DNA from: Halalkaliarchaeum desulfuricum
GTDB taxonomy: Archaea; Halobacteriota; Halobacteria; Halobacteriales; Haloferacaceae
DNA length: 64,000 bases
Direction of reading: 5' to 3'
Assembly: GCF_002952775.1 (NCBI RefSeq)
Contig: NZ_CP025066.1
Span: 1,736,001-1,800,000, forward strand
The notes under the pieces were generated by a model. It ran no database searches and was not told the origin of the DNA. It saw only the letters and a program-made list of their open reading frames with translations. Shown here piece by piece: positions 27,047 through 35,754 of the stretch. The stretch's first letter is position 1, and every line of letters starts with the position of its first letter. Position numbers and translations under genes: made by a program.

Positions 27047-27789
27047 TACACCACCCCTCCCTCGATGTCGGTGCCGTCGGCGGGTGTGCCGCCGTGGACC
27101 TCGACGATCAGTTCGTCGCCGTCGGACAGCTCGAGATCCTCCCGGAGCTTGACGGGGGCGATCAGTTCGAGGTTCTCCTCGTCGTGGTGGGTTCGCTCGG
27201 GAACGATGACGTGGGCACGATCGGCGTGTCGGGGATCGCCGGCGGTTCGAACGCTCGCGGGGTAACACGTCGCCGGACCGAACGTTCGTTCCTCGTCCTC
27301 CCAGCCGTCGATCGGAACGCCGTCGATCGACCGCAGCCCGGCGCGGGACCGGACGCTCTCCTCGTCGAGTTCGACGTTCAGCGTTCCCGGGAACGGCTCG
27401 TAGCCGAGTCGCTCTCGGAACTGTTCCATGTAGCCGGAAAGCGAGATGTAGTGGCGCCCCTCGCCCATCCCGCTTGTCACCCGTCCACGCAGCGTGATCG
27501 ACCGTCGCCCCTCGAAGATCCGTCGGTAGTCGGCGTACTCGCGACGCAGTGCCGACTCCCCCTCGTCGGTCACCGCAATCCACTGGCCGTCGCTTACGAC
27601 GTCGCGTTCGAGATGGTCGGCCGCCTCCAGCGCCTGGAGCCGGCGGGAGGCGGTCTGGTTCGACGCGTCGAGTCGATCGGCGAGCTCCGCACACGAGACT
27701 TTCACCGGACCGACGAGGCCGCCATCGAGGGCGACGAGCTTCAGCGTCGCCAGTTCGTCCTGCCCGACGGCGGGTACTGTCCCGGACAT
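27046..27789 (-). CDS. rbkR: Bifunctional transcriptional regulator / CTP-dependent riboflavin kinase
   Basis: A 247-residue two-domain protein. Residues 1-90 are a winged helix-turn-helix ([20 protein letters not shown] as recognition part). Residues about 95-230 are the archaeal CTP-dependent riboflavin kinase: [32 protein letters not shown] and VIVPERTHH are its signatures. This fusion is known in archaea as RbkR, which makes FMN and also represses riboflavin genes. Here it is followed by ribB with a TAATG overlap and preceded by a 14-bp perfect palindrome, which fits autoregulation. ATG 27789 gives the natural N-terminus [20 protein letters not shown]. Confidence 0.9.
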   Translation of the reverse strand: MSGTVPAVGQDELATLKLVALDGGLVGPVKVSCAELADRLDASNQTASRRLQALEAADHLERDVVSDGQWIAVTDEGESALRREYADYRRIFEGRRSITLRGRVTSGMGEGRHYISLSGYMEQFRERLGYEPFPGTLNVELDEESVRSRAGLRSIDGVPIDGWEDEERTFGPATCYPASVRTAGDPRHADRAHVIVPERTHHDEENLELIAPVKLREDLELSDGDELIVEVHGGTPADGTDIEGGVV

Positions 27790-27830
27790 ATCTCGACGTT
27801 GGCGGAGGTCGCGGAAAAGCGTATCGGATA

Positions 27831-27844
27831 TGGAACGCGTTCCA
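27831..27844. promoter_or_regulatory. Perfect palindrome, candidate RbkR operator
   Basis: TGGAACGCGTTCCA is a 14-bp perfect palindrome centred about 50 bases upstream of the rbkR start. On the coding (minus) strand it directly follows an AT-rich TATA-like stretch (TTATCATATTTT, 27856-27845). A site at this place would block transcription initiation of rbkR-ribB. Assignment to RbkR is inference from position and from the family's known role. Confidence 0.55.
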
Positions 27845-28056
27845 AAAATATGATAACACCCCGGATCGATTCCGGGATCGTCCTGAACTGACCACCAGTT
27901 TCCCGTTTCGATTTCGTCTGCGGAACGTCTTAAGCAGTCCGCTTCGCGTCGTGGCGGCGCGTTCGTGGCACAGAACAGTTTCGGTTGGGGGCCACAGTCA
28001 GCCCTGTCGCAATCGGCTTCGGAAGGGCCTTTACTGGCCGCGGCAAACGCCCCTGC

Positions 28057-29823
28057 ATGTTCAGGCAGTTCCGGTCGGACGTGGAGTCGGCCCTCGAACG
28101 GGCGCTCTCGGAGCTGGGATATCCGACCGACGATCTCGGGATCGAGGAGCCGCCGACGGACGTGGACGCGACGCTCGCCTCCAGCGTCGCCTTCCGGCTG
28201 GCGGGCGAAGCCGGGGCACCGCCGCCGAAGGTCGCAGCGGAGGTCGCGGGCGCGGTCGAGCCCACGGGGTACGTCGCGACCGCGACCAGCCAGGGGCCGT
28301 ACGTGAACTTCACCACGACCGACGAGTACCTCACGGACACGCTGTCGGACGCCCAAACGGAGGCGTACGGCGCGCTTCCGGACCGGGACACCGCTGTCGT
28401 GGTCGAACACACCAGCGCCAACCCGACGGGGCCCGTCCACGTCGGTCGGGCACGAAACCCGATCGTCGGCGACGCCGTCGCCAACGTGCTCGCGTACGCC
28501 GGCTACGACGTCGACCGCCACTACTACGTCAACGACGCCGGACGCCAGATGGCCGTGTTCACGTGGGCCTACGAGACGTTCGACGAGAGCGATCTCGAGG
28601 CACCGCCCGCCCGCGATCGGATCGAGTACGACCTGGTGCGCTACTACCGGAAGGGGAACCACTACCTCGAGAACGCCGATCCTGACGAGGTTGCGGCCGC
28701 CGAGGAGGAGATCGCTGCGATCCTTCAGGGGCTCGAGGAGGGCAAAGAGGAGGTCTACGAGCGGGTCGGCGAGGTCGTCGACAGCGTGCTCGGCGGGATG
28801 AAGGAGTGTCTCGCCCGGCTTCCCGCGGAGTTCGACGAGTTCATAAAGGAGACGCGGTTCATGCGCGACGGCTCCACCGACGAGGTGGCGGAGCGACTCC
28901 AGGAGACCGACCACGCCGTCTACGAGGAGGACGCCTGGCAGCTCGAACTCGACGACTGGGGGATCGACAAGAACCTCGTGTTCCTCCGGTCGGACGGCAC
29001 GTCGCTGTACACCACTCGGGATCTGGCCCACCACGAGTGGAAGTTCGACAACTACGACCGCGCCGTCACCGTTCTCGGGGAGGACCACAAGCTCCAGGCC
29101 GAGCAGTTGGACGCGGCACTGGAGCTGCTCGGCAACGACGTCGATCAGCTCGATCACGTCATCTACTCGTACGTGAACCTCCCGGAGGGGAAGATGTCCA
29201 CCCGCCGGGGAACCGGCGTGATGCTCGACGATCTGCTCGACGAGTCGATCGACCGGGCGCGCGAGGAGGTACAAAGCCGGATGGACGACCGGATCCGGGA
29301 CGACGAACTGACCGGCGACGACATCGAGCGGATCGCCCGACAGGTCGGCATCGGCGCCGTCCGGTACGACATCGTCGCAAAGCAGCCGACGAAGGCGATC
29401 ACCTTCGAGTGGGACCGCGCGCTGGATTTCGAGGCGCAGTCGGCGCCGTACGTCCAGTACGTCCACGCCCGGTGTTGCGGGATCGAAGCGGAAGCCGCCG
29501 GGGCGGGAATCGAACTCCCCGACGTCGACGCCGAGGTATCCCCGGAACTGCTGGAAACTCCCGAAGAGCAGGAGCTACTCGCCGTCATCGCCCGGTTCCC
29601 AGCGTGCATCGAGGAGGCCGCAGACGAACTGGAGCCGCATCTGGTCGCCACCTACACCCGGGAGTTCGCCGAGACGTTCAACGCGTTCTACCGGGAGTGT
29701 CCCGTAGTGACCGCCGACGACGAGGCGACCGCCAGGGCCCGCCTCGCGCTCGTTCGCGCCGCCCGACACACGATCGCGAACGCGCTGTCGGTGCTCGGCG
29801 TGGAAGCGCCGAAATCGATGTAG
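28057..29823 (+). CDS. argS: Arginyl-tRNA synthetase
   Basis: A 588-residue class I synthetase. The HIGH-equivalent is in [19 protein letters not shown] (PVHVG, about 121-125), and the KMSKS-equivalent is GKMSTRRG near 379-386. The N-terminal Add1 domain (residues 1-95) and the C-terminal DALR anticodon domain (about 470-588, [20 protein letters not shown]) are present. Met at 28057 starts family homology ([20 protein letters not shown]), 24 codons inside the longer frame. It has its own promoter region; the 267 bases upstream hold the rbkR operator region and nothing else recognised. Confidence 0.95.
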   Translation: MFRQFRSDVESALERALSELGYPTDDLGIEEPPTDVDATLASSVAFRLAGEAGAPPPKVAAEVAGAVEPTGYVATATSQGPYVNFTTTDEYLTDTLSDAQTEAYGALPDRDTAVVVEHTSANPTGPVHVGRARNPIVGDAVANVLAYAGYDVDRHYYVNDAGRQMAVFTWAYETFDESDLEAPPARDRIEYDLVRYYRKGNHYLENADPDEVAAAEEEIAAILQGLEEGKEEVYERVGEVVDSVLGGMKECLARLPAEFDEFIKETRFMRDGSTDEVAERLQETDHAVYEEDAWQLELDDWGIDKNLVFLRSDGTSLYTTRDLAHHEWKFDNYDRAVTVLGEDHKLQAEQLDAALELLGNDVDQLDHVIYSYVNLPEGKMSTRRGTGVMLDDLLDESIDRAREEVQSRMDDRIRDDELTGDDIERIARQVGIGAVRYDIVAKQPTKAITFEWDRALDFEAQSAPYVQYVHARCCGIEAEAAGAGIELPDVDAEVSPELLETPEEQELLAVIARFPACIEEAADELEPHLVATYTREFAETFNAFYRECPVVTADDEATARARLALVRAARHTIANALSVLGVEAPKSM

Positions 29824-29857
29824 GACGGAACTCAGACCGGCGCGTCGGTCACATAAC

Positions 29858-31708
29858 TCAGACCGGCACGACGGTGATCTCCTGTCGCCGATCGATCGCG
29901 TCCTCGAGTTCTTCCGCGATCGCCGAGCCGCGGGAGACCTGGATGTCGCCGCCGCGCCCCACCGTCGCCGTAAACAGGTACTCGCCCCCGGCGCGGACTT
30001 CCACCGTCTCGCCGACGAACTCGTCGACGCGGATGACCACGTGTCGCGAGGTGATCTCCGGTTGGACGACGTTCGCGTCGGGGTCCGCGAGCTCCGCGCC
30101 GGAGCGGTCGGCGGCGTTCCCCCCGCCGGGGCGCTCGTCGTGAGTCCGCACGTCGATGTCGATCCCGAGGCGCTCTTCGATGTCGGAGATCCGCCCGCCA
30201 CCTTTGCCGATGACATACGAGATGTCGTCCTCGTCGACGTAGACGACGGCGTTGTTTTGGCCCTTGAGCTGGACCTCGACGTGGCCCTGTGCGACCGACC
30301 GGATCTCCCGTTCGATCTCCTGTTTCGCGATCCGGCCCACGCCGGTGTCGTCCCCGTCCTCGTCGGAAAGCGGCACCGTCACGACCTGCCGGTTGAACGT
30401 GTAGATCTCGTACTCGGGGCGGCCGGTCTCGAAGTCGGTCACCTGGATCACCGGCCGGGCGAGGTCCTCGGCGGTGAGCCCCTCGGGCACCTTCACCGTC
30501 GTCTGGACGTCGTAGACGGTGTCGACCTGCCCGTCCTCGATGAACACGACCGTGTCGACGACCTGCGGGATCATCCCGAGTTCGACCCGCCCGACGAGCC
30601 GCTGGAGCGCGTCGATCGCCCGGGTGGCGTGGACGACCCCGACCATCCCGACCCCCGCCAGCCGCATGTCGGCGAACACCTCGAAGTCTTCGGTCTTGCG
30701 GACCTCGTCGTAGATCGTGTAGTCCGGCCGGACCAGAAGCAGCGAGTCGGCGGTTTTGGCCATCTCGCCGCCCAGCGCCCCGTACTGGGTGATGTCGGGG
30801 CCGACGTCGAGGTCCCTGGGCTTTTCCATCGTCTTGACCGCGTAATCGTTCGAATCGAGGAACTCCGCGACCGCCTGTGCGAACGTCGACTTCCCGGCGC
30901 CGGGCGACCCCGAGATGAGCATGCCTCGCTGGCGCTCGAGCAGCCGTTTTTTCAGCGGTTCCGCGTGGCTGTACTCCTCGAGTTCGGTCTTGACGATCGG
31001 CCGCACGGCGGTGATCTCGATCCCGTCGGCAAACGGCGGCCGGGCGACCGCGATCCGGAAGTCCTGGTACTGGACGATCGTCATCCCCGGCTCGGCCAGT
31101 TCGATGAACCCGTCCGGGCTTGCACGCGCGAGCGCCTCGATCGTGTCGGCCCACTCGCGCATCTGCTCTTCGGTGGTTTCCTCCTCGCCGATCCGCTGGT
31201 AGGTCAGTTCGCCGATTCGGCCGCGTTTCGCCTTCGGTCGTGTCCCCGTCTTCAGGTGGACCGACAGCGTCTCGTCGTCGAAGTACTCCCGGATCGGGAG
31301 GTCGTCGACCTGGCGGACGACCGGCTCGACGTACTCGACCTGCAGCCCTTTCGCACGGCCCACCTCGGCCTGGACGTAGTCGCTTGTGAGCAACACCGCG
31401 TCGTGGTCGGCGGCGACGTCCCTGATGAGGGCGTCGATCTCCCCCTCGCCGGCGGCGTCGCCGGCGTCCGGCCGCGGGCGTTCGCCGACGTACTCGGCTT
31501 CGATCTCGCCGTCCTCGACGAGATCGACGAGCCGCTGGAGCTCGGCGAGCCCCTCCCAACCGGTGTCGAGCCCCTCGTTGGCCTGCGCCTCGAGTTCGCC
31601 CACCACCGCTTCCGGGACGACGACTGTCCATCCGGCGTAGCTCCCGTCCTCGATCCGCTCGGACACGCGGCCGTCGATGACCGCGCTCGTGTCCGGAACA
31701 ACGTTCAT
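29858..31708 (-). CDS. PIN-domain / type IV pilus-like ATPase / KH-domain protein
   Basis: A 616-residue archaeal protein. Residues 1-130 are a PIN domain (VPDTSAVIDGR with Asp6, Glu38, and LLTSDYVQAE with Asp110). Residues about 205-430 are a PilT/VirB11-like ATPase with Walker A GSPGAGKST (267-275) and the Asp-box/Walker B region LLLVRPDYTIYDEVRKTEDF. Residues about 495-535 form a KH domain (SYVIGKGGGRISDIEERLGI). This PIN-ATPase-KH order is conserved in many archaea; an RNA-related function is likely, but the exact one is unknown. ATG 31708 begins the PIN domain; the frame is open 17 codons further upstream. Confidence 0.85.
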   Translation of the reverse strand: MNVVPDTSAVIDGRVSERIEDGSYAGWTVVVPEAVVGELEAQANEGLDTGWEGLAELQRLVDLVEDGEIEAEYVGERPRPDAGDAAGEGEIDALIRDVAADHDAVLLTSDYVQAEVGRAKGLQVEYVEPVVRQVDDLPIREYFDDETLSVHLKTGTRPKAKRGRIGELTYQRIGEEETTEEQMREWADTIEALARASPDGFIELAEPGMTIVQYQDFRIAVARPPFADGIEITAVRPIVKTELEEYSHAEPLKKRLLERQRGMLISGSPGAGKSTFAQAVAEFLDSNDYAVKTMEKPRDLDVGPDITQYGALGGEMAKTADSLLLVRPDYTIYDEVRKTEDFEVFADMRLAGVGMVGVVHATRAIDALQRLVGRVELGMIPQVVDTVVFIEDGQVDTVYDVQTTVKVPEGLTAEDLARPVIQVTDFETGRPEYEIYTFNRQVVTVPLSDEDGDDTGVGRIAKQEIEREIRSVAQGHVEVQLKGQNNAVVYVDEDDISYVIGKGGGRISDIEERLGIDIDVRTHDERPGGGNAADRSGAELADPDANVVQPEITSRHVVIRVDEFVGETVEVRAGGEYLFTATVGRGGDIQVSRGSAIAEELEDAIDRRQEITVVPV

Positions 31709-31797
31709 ACGAGAAGATCCGACCGCGAGCGGTATAAGGATGTTACCTCCGAACGCCACGCCACCCCGTCTGGCGTGGGAGTCGCGCCGATTTCCAA

Positions 31798-32275
31798 TTA
31801 GTCTCGCCGTGTCGTCCCGTCCCGCCGCCCCGGACCGCCCTGGCTACGGAGGAACTTCGGCAGCGAGAGGCTCTCCGGGGGCCGGTTTCGGTGCCGATTT
31901 CGAGCGCCCGAAGCCGGCCGTTCGCGCCCGGGTTGCCGAAAAACCGGCTCCCGTGCGAGGAGAAGGCATCGAGGAACTTGAGCCGCTCCGTCTCGATCGC
32001 GCGCTCGAACCCAAAGGAGAACCCGAAGGAGAACCCGGACATGTCTTCCGTGATCCCCTCGCGGGTTTCGTGCATACTGATGTACAGGCAGGTTTCGCCG
32101 TTCGCGACCCCCTCGGTGACGAACTGCGCACAGAAGGTCGTCTTGCCGCTGCCGGGTGCCCCCGTGACGACACACAGCCGCCCTGCCGGCAACCCCCATC
32201 GACGAGCCGGTCGAAACCGTCGATTCCCCGGATTTGCGGGATCACCGATCCACTCGGAGGGATGGAGTTTCCCAC
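31798..32275 (-). pseudogene. Frameshifted, truncated RAD55/KaiC-like ATPase
   Basis: Two frames on the minus strand carry parts of one RecA-superfamily ATPase: [14 protein letters not shown] in one, then [20 protein letters not shown] (intact Walker A GAPGSGKT) and LYISMHETREGITEDMSGFS in another. They join if one T is restored near 32191-32192 (GGGGGT-TGCCG). After about 31935 similarity is lost, so the C-terminal two thirds are missing. The doubled FSFGFSFGF results from a direct repeat in the DNA. A working single-domain relative is at 6920-7684. The remnant is divergent from the ferredoxin gene. Confidence 0.7.
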
Positions 32276-32338
32276 GGCTGCACTTCGCGAAAAAGAAAAC
32301 AGCAAAGTCTAATGGTCTGGGTGTTGAATCGGCGACTG

Positions 32339-32728
32339 ATGCCCACCGTTGAATACCTGAACTACGAAGTGCTGGACGACCATGGTTGGTCGATGGACGA
32401 CGACGATCTGTTCGAAAAAGCCGCCGACGCCGGACTCGGCGAAGAGGACTACGGCAGCCTCGAAGTCAATCAGGGCGAGTACGTCCTCGAGGCCGCCGAG
32501 GCGCAGGGGTACGACTGGCCGTTCTCCTGTCGCGCCGGCGCGTGTGCGAACTGCGCGGCGATCGCGGTGGAGGGCGACCTCGAGATGGACATGCAGCAGA
32601 TCCTCTCCGACGAGGAGGTCGAGGAGAAGAACGTCCGGCTCACCTGCATCGGGAGCCCGACGACCGACGAAGTTAGGATCGTCTACAACGCGAAGCACCT
32701 CGATTACCTGCAGAACCGCGTCATCTGA
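32339..32728 (+). CDS. fer: 2Fe-2S ferredoxin (halophilic plant type)
   Basis: A 129-residue [2Fe-2S] ferredoxin. Cluster ligands are Cys64, Cys69 and Cys72 in [11 protein letters not shown] and Cys103 in RLTCIG; length and Cys positions agree with the well-studied Halobacterium ferredoxin. The acidic N-terminal insertion [20 protein letters not shown] is the halophile-specific domain. It serves as electron carrier, for example with 2-oxoacid:ferredoxin oxidoreductases. The ATG at 32339 follows a weak TATA-like AGTCTAATGG by 23 bases. A hairpin with T-run follows the stop. Confidence 0.95.
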   Translation: MPTVEYLNYEVLDDHGWSMDDDDLFEKAADAGLGEEDYGSLEVNQGEYVLEAAEAQGYDWPFSCRAGACANCAAIAVEGDLEMDMQQILSDEEVEEKNVRLTCIGSPTTDEVRIVYNAKHLDYLQNRVI

Positions 32729-32743
32729 AAAACAGCGTACAAC

Positions 32744-32768
32744 GTGCGTTTCAAACGCACAGTTTTTT
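32744..32768 (+). terminator. Hairpin plus T-run after ferredoxin
   Basis: GTGCGTTTCAAACGCAC (32744-32760) can form a stem of up to 7-8 bp with a tiny loop, followed by AGTTTTTT (32761-32768), 16 bases after the ferredoxin stop. This is a convincing transcription stop for a highly expressed gene. Confidence 0.65.
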
Positions 32769-32812
32769 GCGGCCGCAACAGTTGTAGCAACAGCTGCTTT
32801 CCGGATCGACTG

Positions 32813-32824
32813 ATAATGATTATT
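32813..32824. promoter_or_regulatory. Palindrome, upstream copy (ATAATGATTATT)
   Basis: Contains the palindrome ATAAT-N-ATTAT. The reverse complement of the full 12 bases occurs 70 bases further on at 32883-32894, close to the promoter of the stress protein gene. Paired copies suggest binding of a dimeric repressor or activator. Confidence 0.45.
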
Positions 32825-32882
32825 CTCGGCCGTAACCGGACGATCGGCCCACCGGGTGGCCGACCGACCGGTAAATCGCTAC

Positions 32883-32894
32883 AATAATCATTAT
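32883..32894. promoter_or_regulatory. Palindrome, promoter-proximal copy (AATAATCATTAT)
   Basis: Exact reverse complement of 32813-32824. It lies about 20 bases upstream of the TATA-like GATTTATACG (32914-32923), itself 22 bases before the ATG at 32945, so a bound protein would touch the BRE/TATA region. Confidence 0.45.
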
Positions 32895-32944
32895 GAGTTT
32901 ACACCGATCTCTAGATTTATACGGTTGGGCAAACACGACTATCC

Positions 32945-33862
32945 ATGGACATCCGGCAGCCGATAGGCGGCTGGACATTCGCCGACGCCCCGACCTCCTC
33001 GGACAGGAATACGTCCGCCGAGAAACCGACCGACAGCCACGTTCTCGCGCCGATTCTCACAACCGACGAGTCAAAGACCGCAGACCAACTCAAGATTGCT
33101 CGAACGCTTGCGCAAGCGACCAACATGCCGGTCCGTGTGACGTCGCCGACTGCACCCGGGCATCCCTCGACGACACTCGCACCCACAGCGCACGACGACC
33201 CCGACTCGGATCTCTCCAGTGAACTCACCGACCAGCTTCCGCGTTCGTCGAGGTCCACCGGTTCCGGACTCGTTGATGTCCATCGCCTGACCCGAACCGT
33301 CCACAACACGATCGCCGCGTCCAACGTCGACACAGTCGTGGTCCCGGGAGAGGCACCGACAAGCCTCCTCGCGGGCGACACCAGCGAACGCATCGCCACC
33401 CAGGCAGACTGTGACGTGCTGATTGTGAACGGCACAGCAGGGCTCGATACTGTCCCTTCGATCCTCCTCCCGATCACCGGTGGCCCTCACTCGGGGTTAG
33501 CAGTGGATATTGCTCGTCGCCTCGCCGTTGCATCCGACGCCTGTCTCGACGTGCTCCACGTCGTCGACACCAACGCATCCGATCGTCGTTACGAACGAGC
33601 CGAAGCCTACATCGAGGCTGCCGAACAGCGGCTCGATGATCTCGAGGGAACGAGGAGTTGGCTCCTCGAGGCGGACGACCCGATCGACGCGATCACTGAG
33701 CAGTCGGATTACTACCCCCTCACAGTCCTTGGCGCACCGACGACTGGGAGACTCCAGCGGTTCGTCTCCGGATCGACAAACCAGGCCATCCGCTCGAACG
33801 CGAATAACGTGGTCGTCTCTGTATACAACAACACTGGCCATCCGTCACTCGATGACTCATAG
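32945..33862 (+). CDS. Universal stress protein-like protein
   Basis: A 305-residue protein with two UspA-like halves. The N-terminal half is degenerate and starts after a 30-residue Ser/Thr/Asp-rich leader (HVLAPILTTDESKTADQLKI). The C-terminal half is clearer: SILLPITGGPHSGLAVDIAR, LDVLHVVDTNASDRR, YYPLTVLGAPTTGRLQRFVS and NNVVVSVY. The nucleotide-binding G-x2-G-x9-G pattern is only partly kept. Such tandem domains occur alone or at the C-terminus of haloarchaeal cationic amino acid transporters; no transporter is adjacent. Expression is probably controlled through the two palindromes upstream. Confidence 0.7.
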   Translation: MDIRQPIGGWTFADAPTSSDRNTSAEKPTDSHVLAPILTTDESKTADQLKIARTLAQATNMPVRVTSPTAPGHPSTTLAPTAHDDPDSDLSSELTDQLPRSSRSTGSGLVDVHRLTRTVHNTIAASNVDTVVVPGEAPTSLLAGDTSERIATQADCDVLIVNGTAGLDTVPSILLPITGGPHSGLAVDIARRLAVASDACLDVLHVVDTNASDRRYERAEAYIEAAEQRLDDLEGTRSWLLEADDPIDAITEQSDYYPLTVLGAPTTGRLQRFVSGSTNQAIRSNANNVVVSVYNNTGHPSLDDS

Positions 33863-33971
33863 TCGAGACCTCCTCCGAAGCAGTCTTCACCAACGATCGG
33901 AGTATGTGCCGTTCGAAGGCTTTCCCGTCGATGACTCGTTGTCGATCGCGCGAATACGGTAGCGTTTGTGA

Positions 33972-34382
33972 CTACTCGTAATAACTCAGCCGTTCGACCA
34001 CTTCCGCGAAGGCAACGTTCTCTCGCACGTCCGTGATCTCGACGGTGACTTTTTCTCTCTGTTCCGTATCGGGGACGATGACGACAAACCCGCGTTCGAC
34101 ACGGGTGATACCGTCTCCTTGATCCCCGATGTCTTCAATTTCTACGGTGCGCTGTTCGCCTTCTTTCACGGGTGGCTCGGTCGAGTCATGGGTTTGCTTC
34201 GGTGGTGTTTCCGCCTGCGCTTTTGGTTCCGAAGGAGTAGACAGCAGGGCGACTCGGTAGGTACTTCCCTCATCTATCTCGCCAAGCTGGAGTTCTCGTT
34301 CGGGAACCTCAATAATATACGACCCGTCTCGTTGCTCGACCGTTGCGGAAAACAAACAACGCAGTTGATCCGAAATTTCCAT
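33972..34382 (-). CDS. TRAM-domain protein with N-terminal extension
   Basis: A 136-residue protein. The C-terminal 70 residues are a TRAM domain (EQRTVEIEDIGDQGDGITRV, GFVVIVPDTEQREKVTVEIT, FAEVVERLSYYE), an RNA-binding module of archaeal small proteins that are abundant in haloarchaea and methanogens. Residues 1-50 (LFSATVEQRDGSYIIEVPER) are a separate strand-rich domain, joined by a Pro/Thr/Glu linker (KAQAETPPKQTHDSTEPP). It may act as an RNA chaperone. It lies alone at the left edge of the accessory region. Confidence 0.75.
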   Translation of the reverse strand: MEISDQLRCLFSATVEQRDGSYIIEVPERELQLGEIDEGSTYRVALLSTPSEPKAQAETPPKQTHDSTEPPVKEGEQRTVEIEDIGDQGDGITRVERGFVVIVPDTEQREKVTVEITDVRENVAFAEVVERLSYYE

Positions 34383-34829
34383 CCTTTGATCCTCTTTCTC
34401 AGAAAAGCAGGCTACATCGTCTTGAGTCTGCCGGATACGTTAGTCTTCAACGTGGGACGATAGGTCCAGTCGTGGGGCGACGGAATCGTCCGTCTCGTCA
34501 CTCGAGACGATCGTGTCCCTGCCGGATTCCACGAGGTGGAGTGCATCGAACGGCATGAATCCATGATCTTCGACTTGACCTCCTCCCACGACTGAAGTCG
34601 TGGGATTCCTCCGTTGGGATGTCGGCTATGCCGACTCCACAGAGGCAACTTTCCCCACCATTCGGCGGTGAGTACTCCGGTTTGTGCGCTCCTCTTTGGG
34701 ACTTGTCCTCGCGGGGGAGTATGATGGCTCCGACCAGTCGTGGTCGTCCCACTCGAGGCACACGGGCTGGGCCATCATATGATCCAGTGCATAAGAAGTC
34801 AGTGGGGTGGAGTGATGGAGTCGCCGGCA
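34383..34829. other. Intergenic region with IS200/IS605-like end remnant
   Basis: No protein-like open frame of good quality. It contains the hairpin at 34585-34604 and lower-GC sequence unlike the neighbouring genes. On the minus strand the frame near 34600-34700 reads GGESCLCGVGIADIPTEESH, which resembles translated sequence next to TnpB-type elements in haloarchaea, but no transposase domain is left. Confidence 0.4.
34585..34604 (-). mobile_element. IS200/IS605-family right-end hairpin remnant
   Basis: CCCACGACTGAAGTCGTGGG is a 9-bp perfect stem with a 2-base loop, followed by ATTCCTCC. On the minus strand it reads GGAATCCCACGACTTCAGTC and continues GTGGGAGG, a form I recall at the 3' end of haloarchaeal IS1341/IS605 tnpB genes, where the omega-RNA and right end lie. 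No tnpA or tnpB is present in the window, so this is at most a remnant. Confidence 0.4.
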
Positions 34830-35018
34830 TCAAATCCGCTCGGTTCGGCCGTCGTCGACACGGTCGCCCATCGAATCAACGCCGGCACGGAGTTCCTTGA
34901 GATCCTGGTCGTGACCGTTTGACTCGATGAATTCGGTCATGCGACGACGGAGTCCCTCCACCCGTGCAGTACGGAGGACTTGATGGTCGAGTTCGGTACC
35001 CTCGTCTGTATCGTTCAT
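34830..35018 (-). CDS. Small acidic hypothetical protein
   Basis: A 62-residue frame, MNDTDEGTELDHQVLRTARV, then helix-rich sequence with RRRMTEFIESNGHDQDLKEL and RAGVDSMGDRVDD. The amino-acid make-up fits a haloarchaeal protein, unlike the basic shadow frames around it. No family recognised. It could be a small antitoxin-like or regulatory protein, but nothing shows this. Confidence 0.4.
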   Translation of the reverse strand: MNDTDEGTELDHQVLRTARVEGLRRRMTEFIESNGHDQDLKELRAGVDSMGDRVDDGRTERI

Positions 35019-35326
35019 AAGCGACTGTAGCTCATTAGTCGTTACAAAGGTTTGGTGTTGGCAAGATCACCGATTCGATCGGGATGAAAGCGGGTTCGAT
35101 CGGGAGTCGAAGACCCAGAAAGCCCCCGTCCGCTCGACTCGCCGACCTCCGATACCGTGGCGGCGACGCCGCCCCGCGGCCCGGCCCCTGTCAATCCCGC
35201 CCGCATTGGTTGGGAGACGGTCGAGGTGGCTCGTTCGGCATGGTGTCGATCACGGAGCGAAGAGTCAGCGTGACGGGTGCAGGCGGTCTCCACCAGAGTT
35301 GTGGATCAGACACGTCACCAGAACGA
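35019..35326. other. Gene-free stretch with intergenic repeat copy 1
   Basis: No gene seen. It holds repeat copy 1 (35117-35198). The remaining sequence (35199-35326) has no protein-like frame and no similarity to other parts of the window that I could see. Confidence 0.4.
35117..35198. repeat. Intergenic repeat with conserved ends, copy 1 (82 bp)
   Basis: Left end AGAAAGCCCCCGTCCGCTCG, right end CCGGCCCCTGTCAATCCC. The same ends (AGAAAGCCCCCGACCGCTCG and CCGGCCCCTTTCAATC) occur at 36194-36474 and 39657-39770 with unrelated or different-length interiors. Shortest and most diverged of the three copies. Confidence 0.55.
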
Positions 35327-35731
35327 TCACGGTGCCGCTGTGCCGACACTCCCGTTCGGTCTTGCAAACGGGATGTCGATTTCGAGACCGTCATAGGCTA
35401 GCTTCGGCTTTTTCGCCTGGCCCGGTCCACCGCCTTCGAACTCAATGATGCCGATGTCCGCGAGTTCGGACAGGTTCCGATGGACCTGCTTGTAGTCTCG
35501 CTCTACCAGTTCGGCGGCTTCGCGGATGCTATCGGGTTGGTGTTCGGCGATCGTCTCCAGCAACTCCAAATTTTTCGGACTGAGGAGCCGACTGAGTTCA
35601 GCATACGATCCAAAGTTCAGGACCGGCTGGACGTCGTCGAGATCTTCGCCTTTCTGGGCGGCCGTGATGCGGCTACGGGTGCGCTGATCGAGGCGGTCGC
35701 GTTCGCCGACGGTTACTTTGAGCGTTGGCAT
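35327..35731 (-). CDS. HTH antitoxin-like protein (HVO_A0114 type)
   Basis: A 134-residue protein whose middle is a winged helix: LELLETIAEHQPDSIREAAE, LVERDYKQVHRNLSELADIG, IIEFEGGGPGQAKKPKLAYD. It resembles the haloarchaeal family named after HVO_A0114, which is the DNA-binding partner of TumE-like toxins. ATG 35731 starts MPTLKVTVGERDRLDQRTRS, giving a 23-base gap to the upstream toxin gene on the same strand. It probably binds DNA at the operon promoter and neutralises the toxin. Confidence 0.7.
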   Translation of the reverse strand: MPTLKVTVGERDRLDQRTRSRITAAQKGEDLDDVQPVLNFGSYAELSRLLSPKNLELLETIAEHQPDSIREAAELVERDYKQVHRNLSELADIGIIEFEGGGPGQAKKPKLAYDGLEIDIPFARPNGSVGTAAP

Positions 35732-35754
35732 GGTGTGTCCCTCCTGGTGGCGCC

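Noticed and set aside
29832-31631. A 599-codon open frame overlapping the PIN-ATPase-KH gene on the same strand
   Set aside because: It is Arg/Gly-rich and repetitive, as out-of-frame translations of GC-rich genes are; the PIN-ATPase-KH frame has clear domains.
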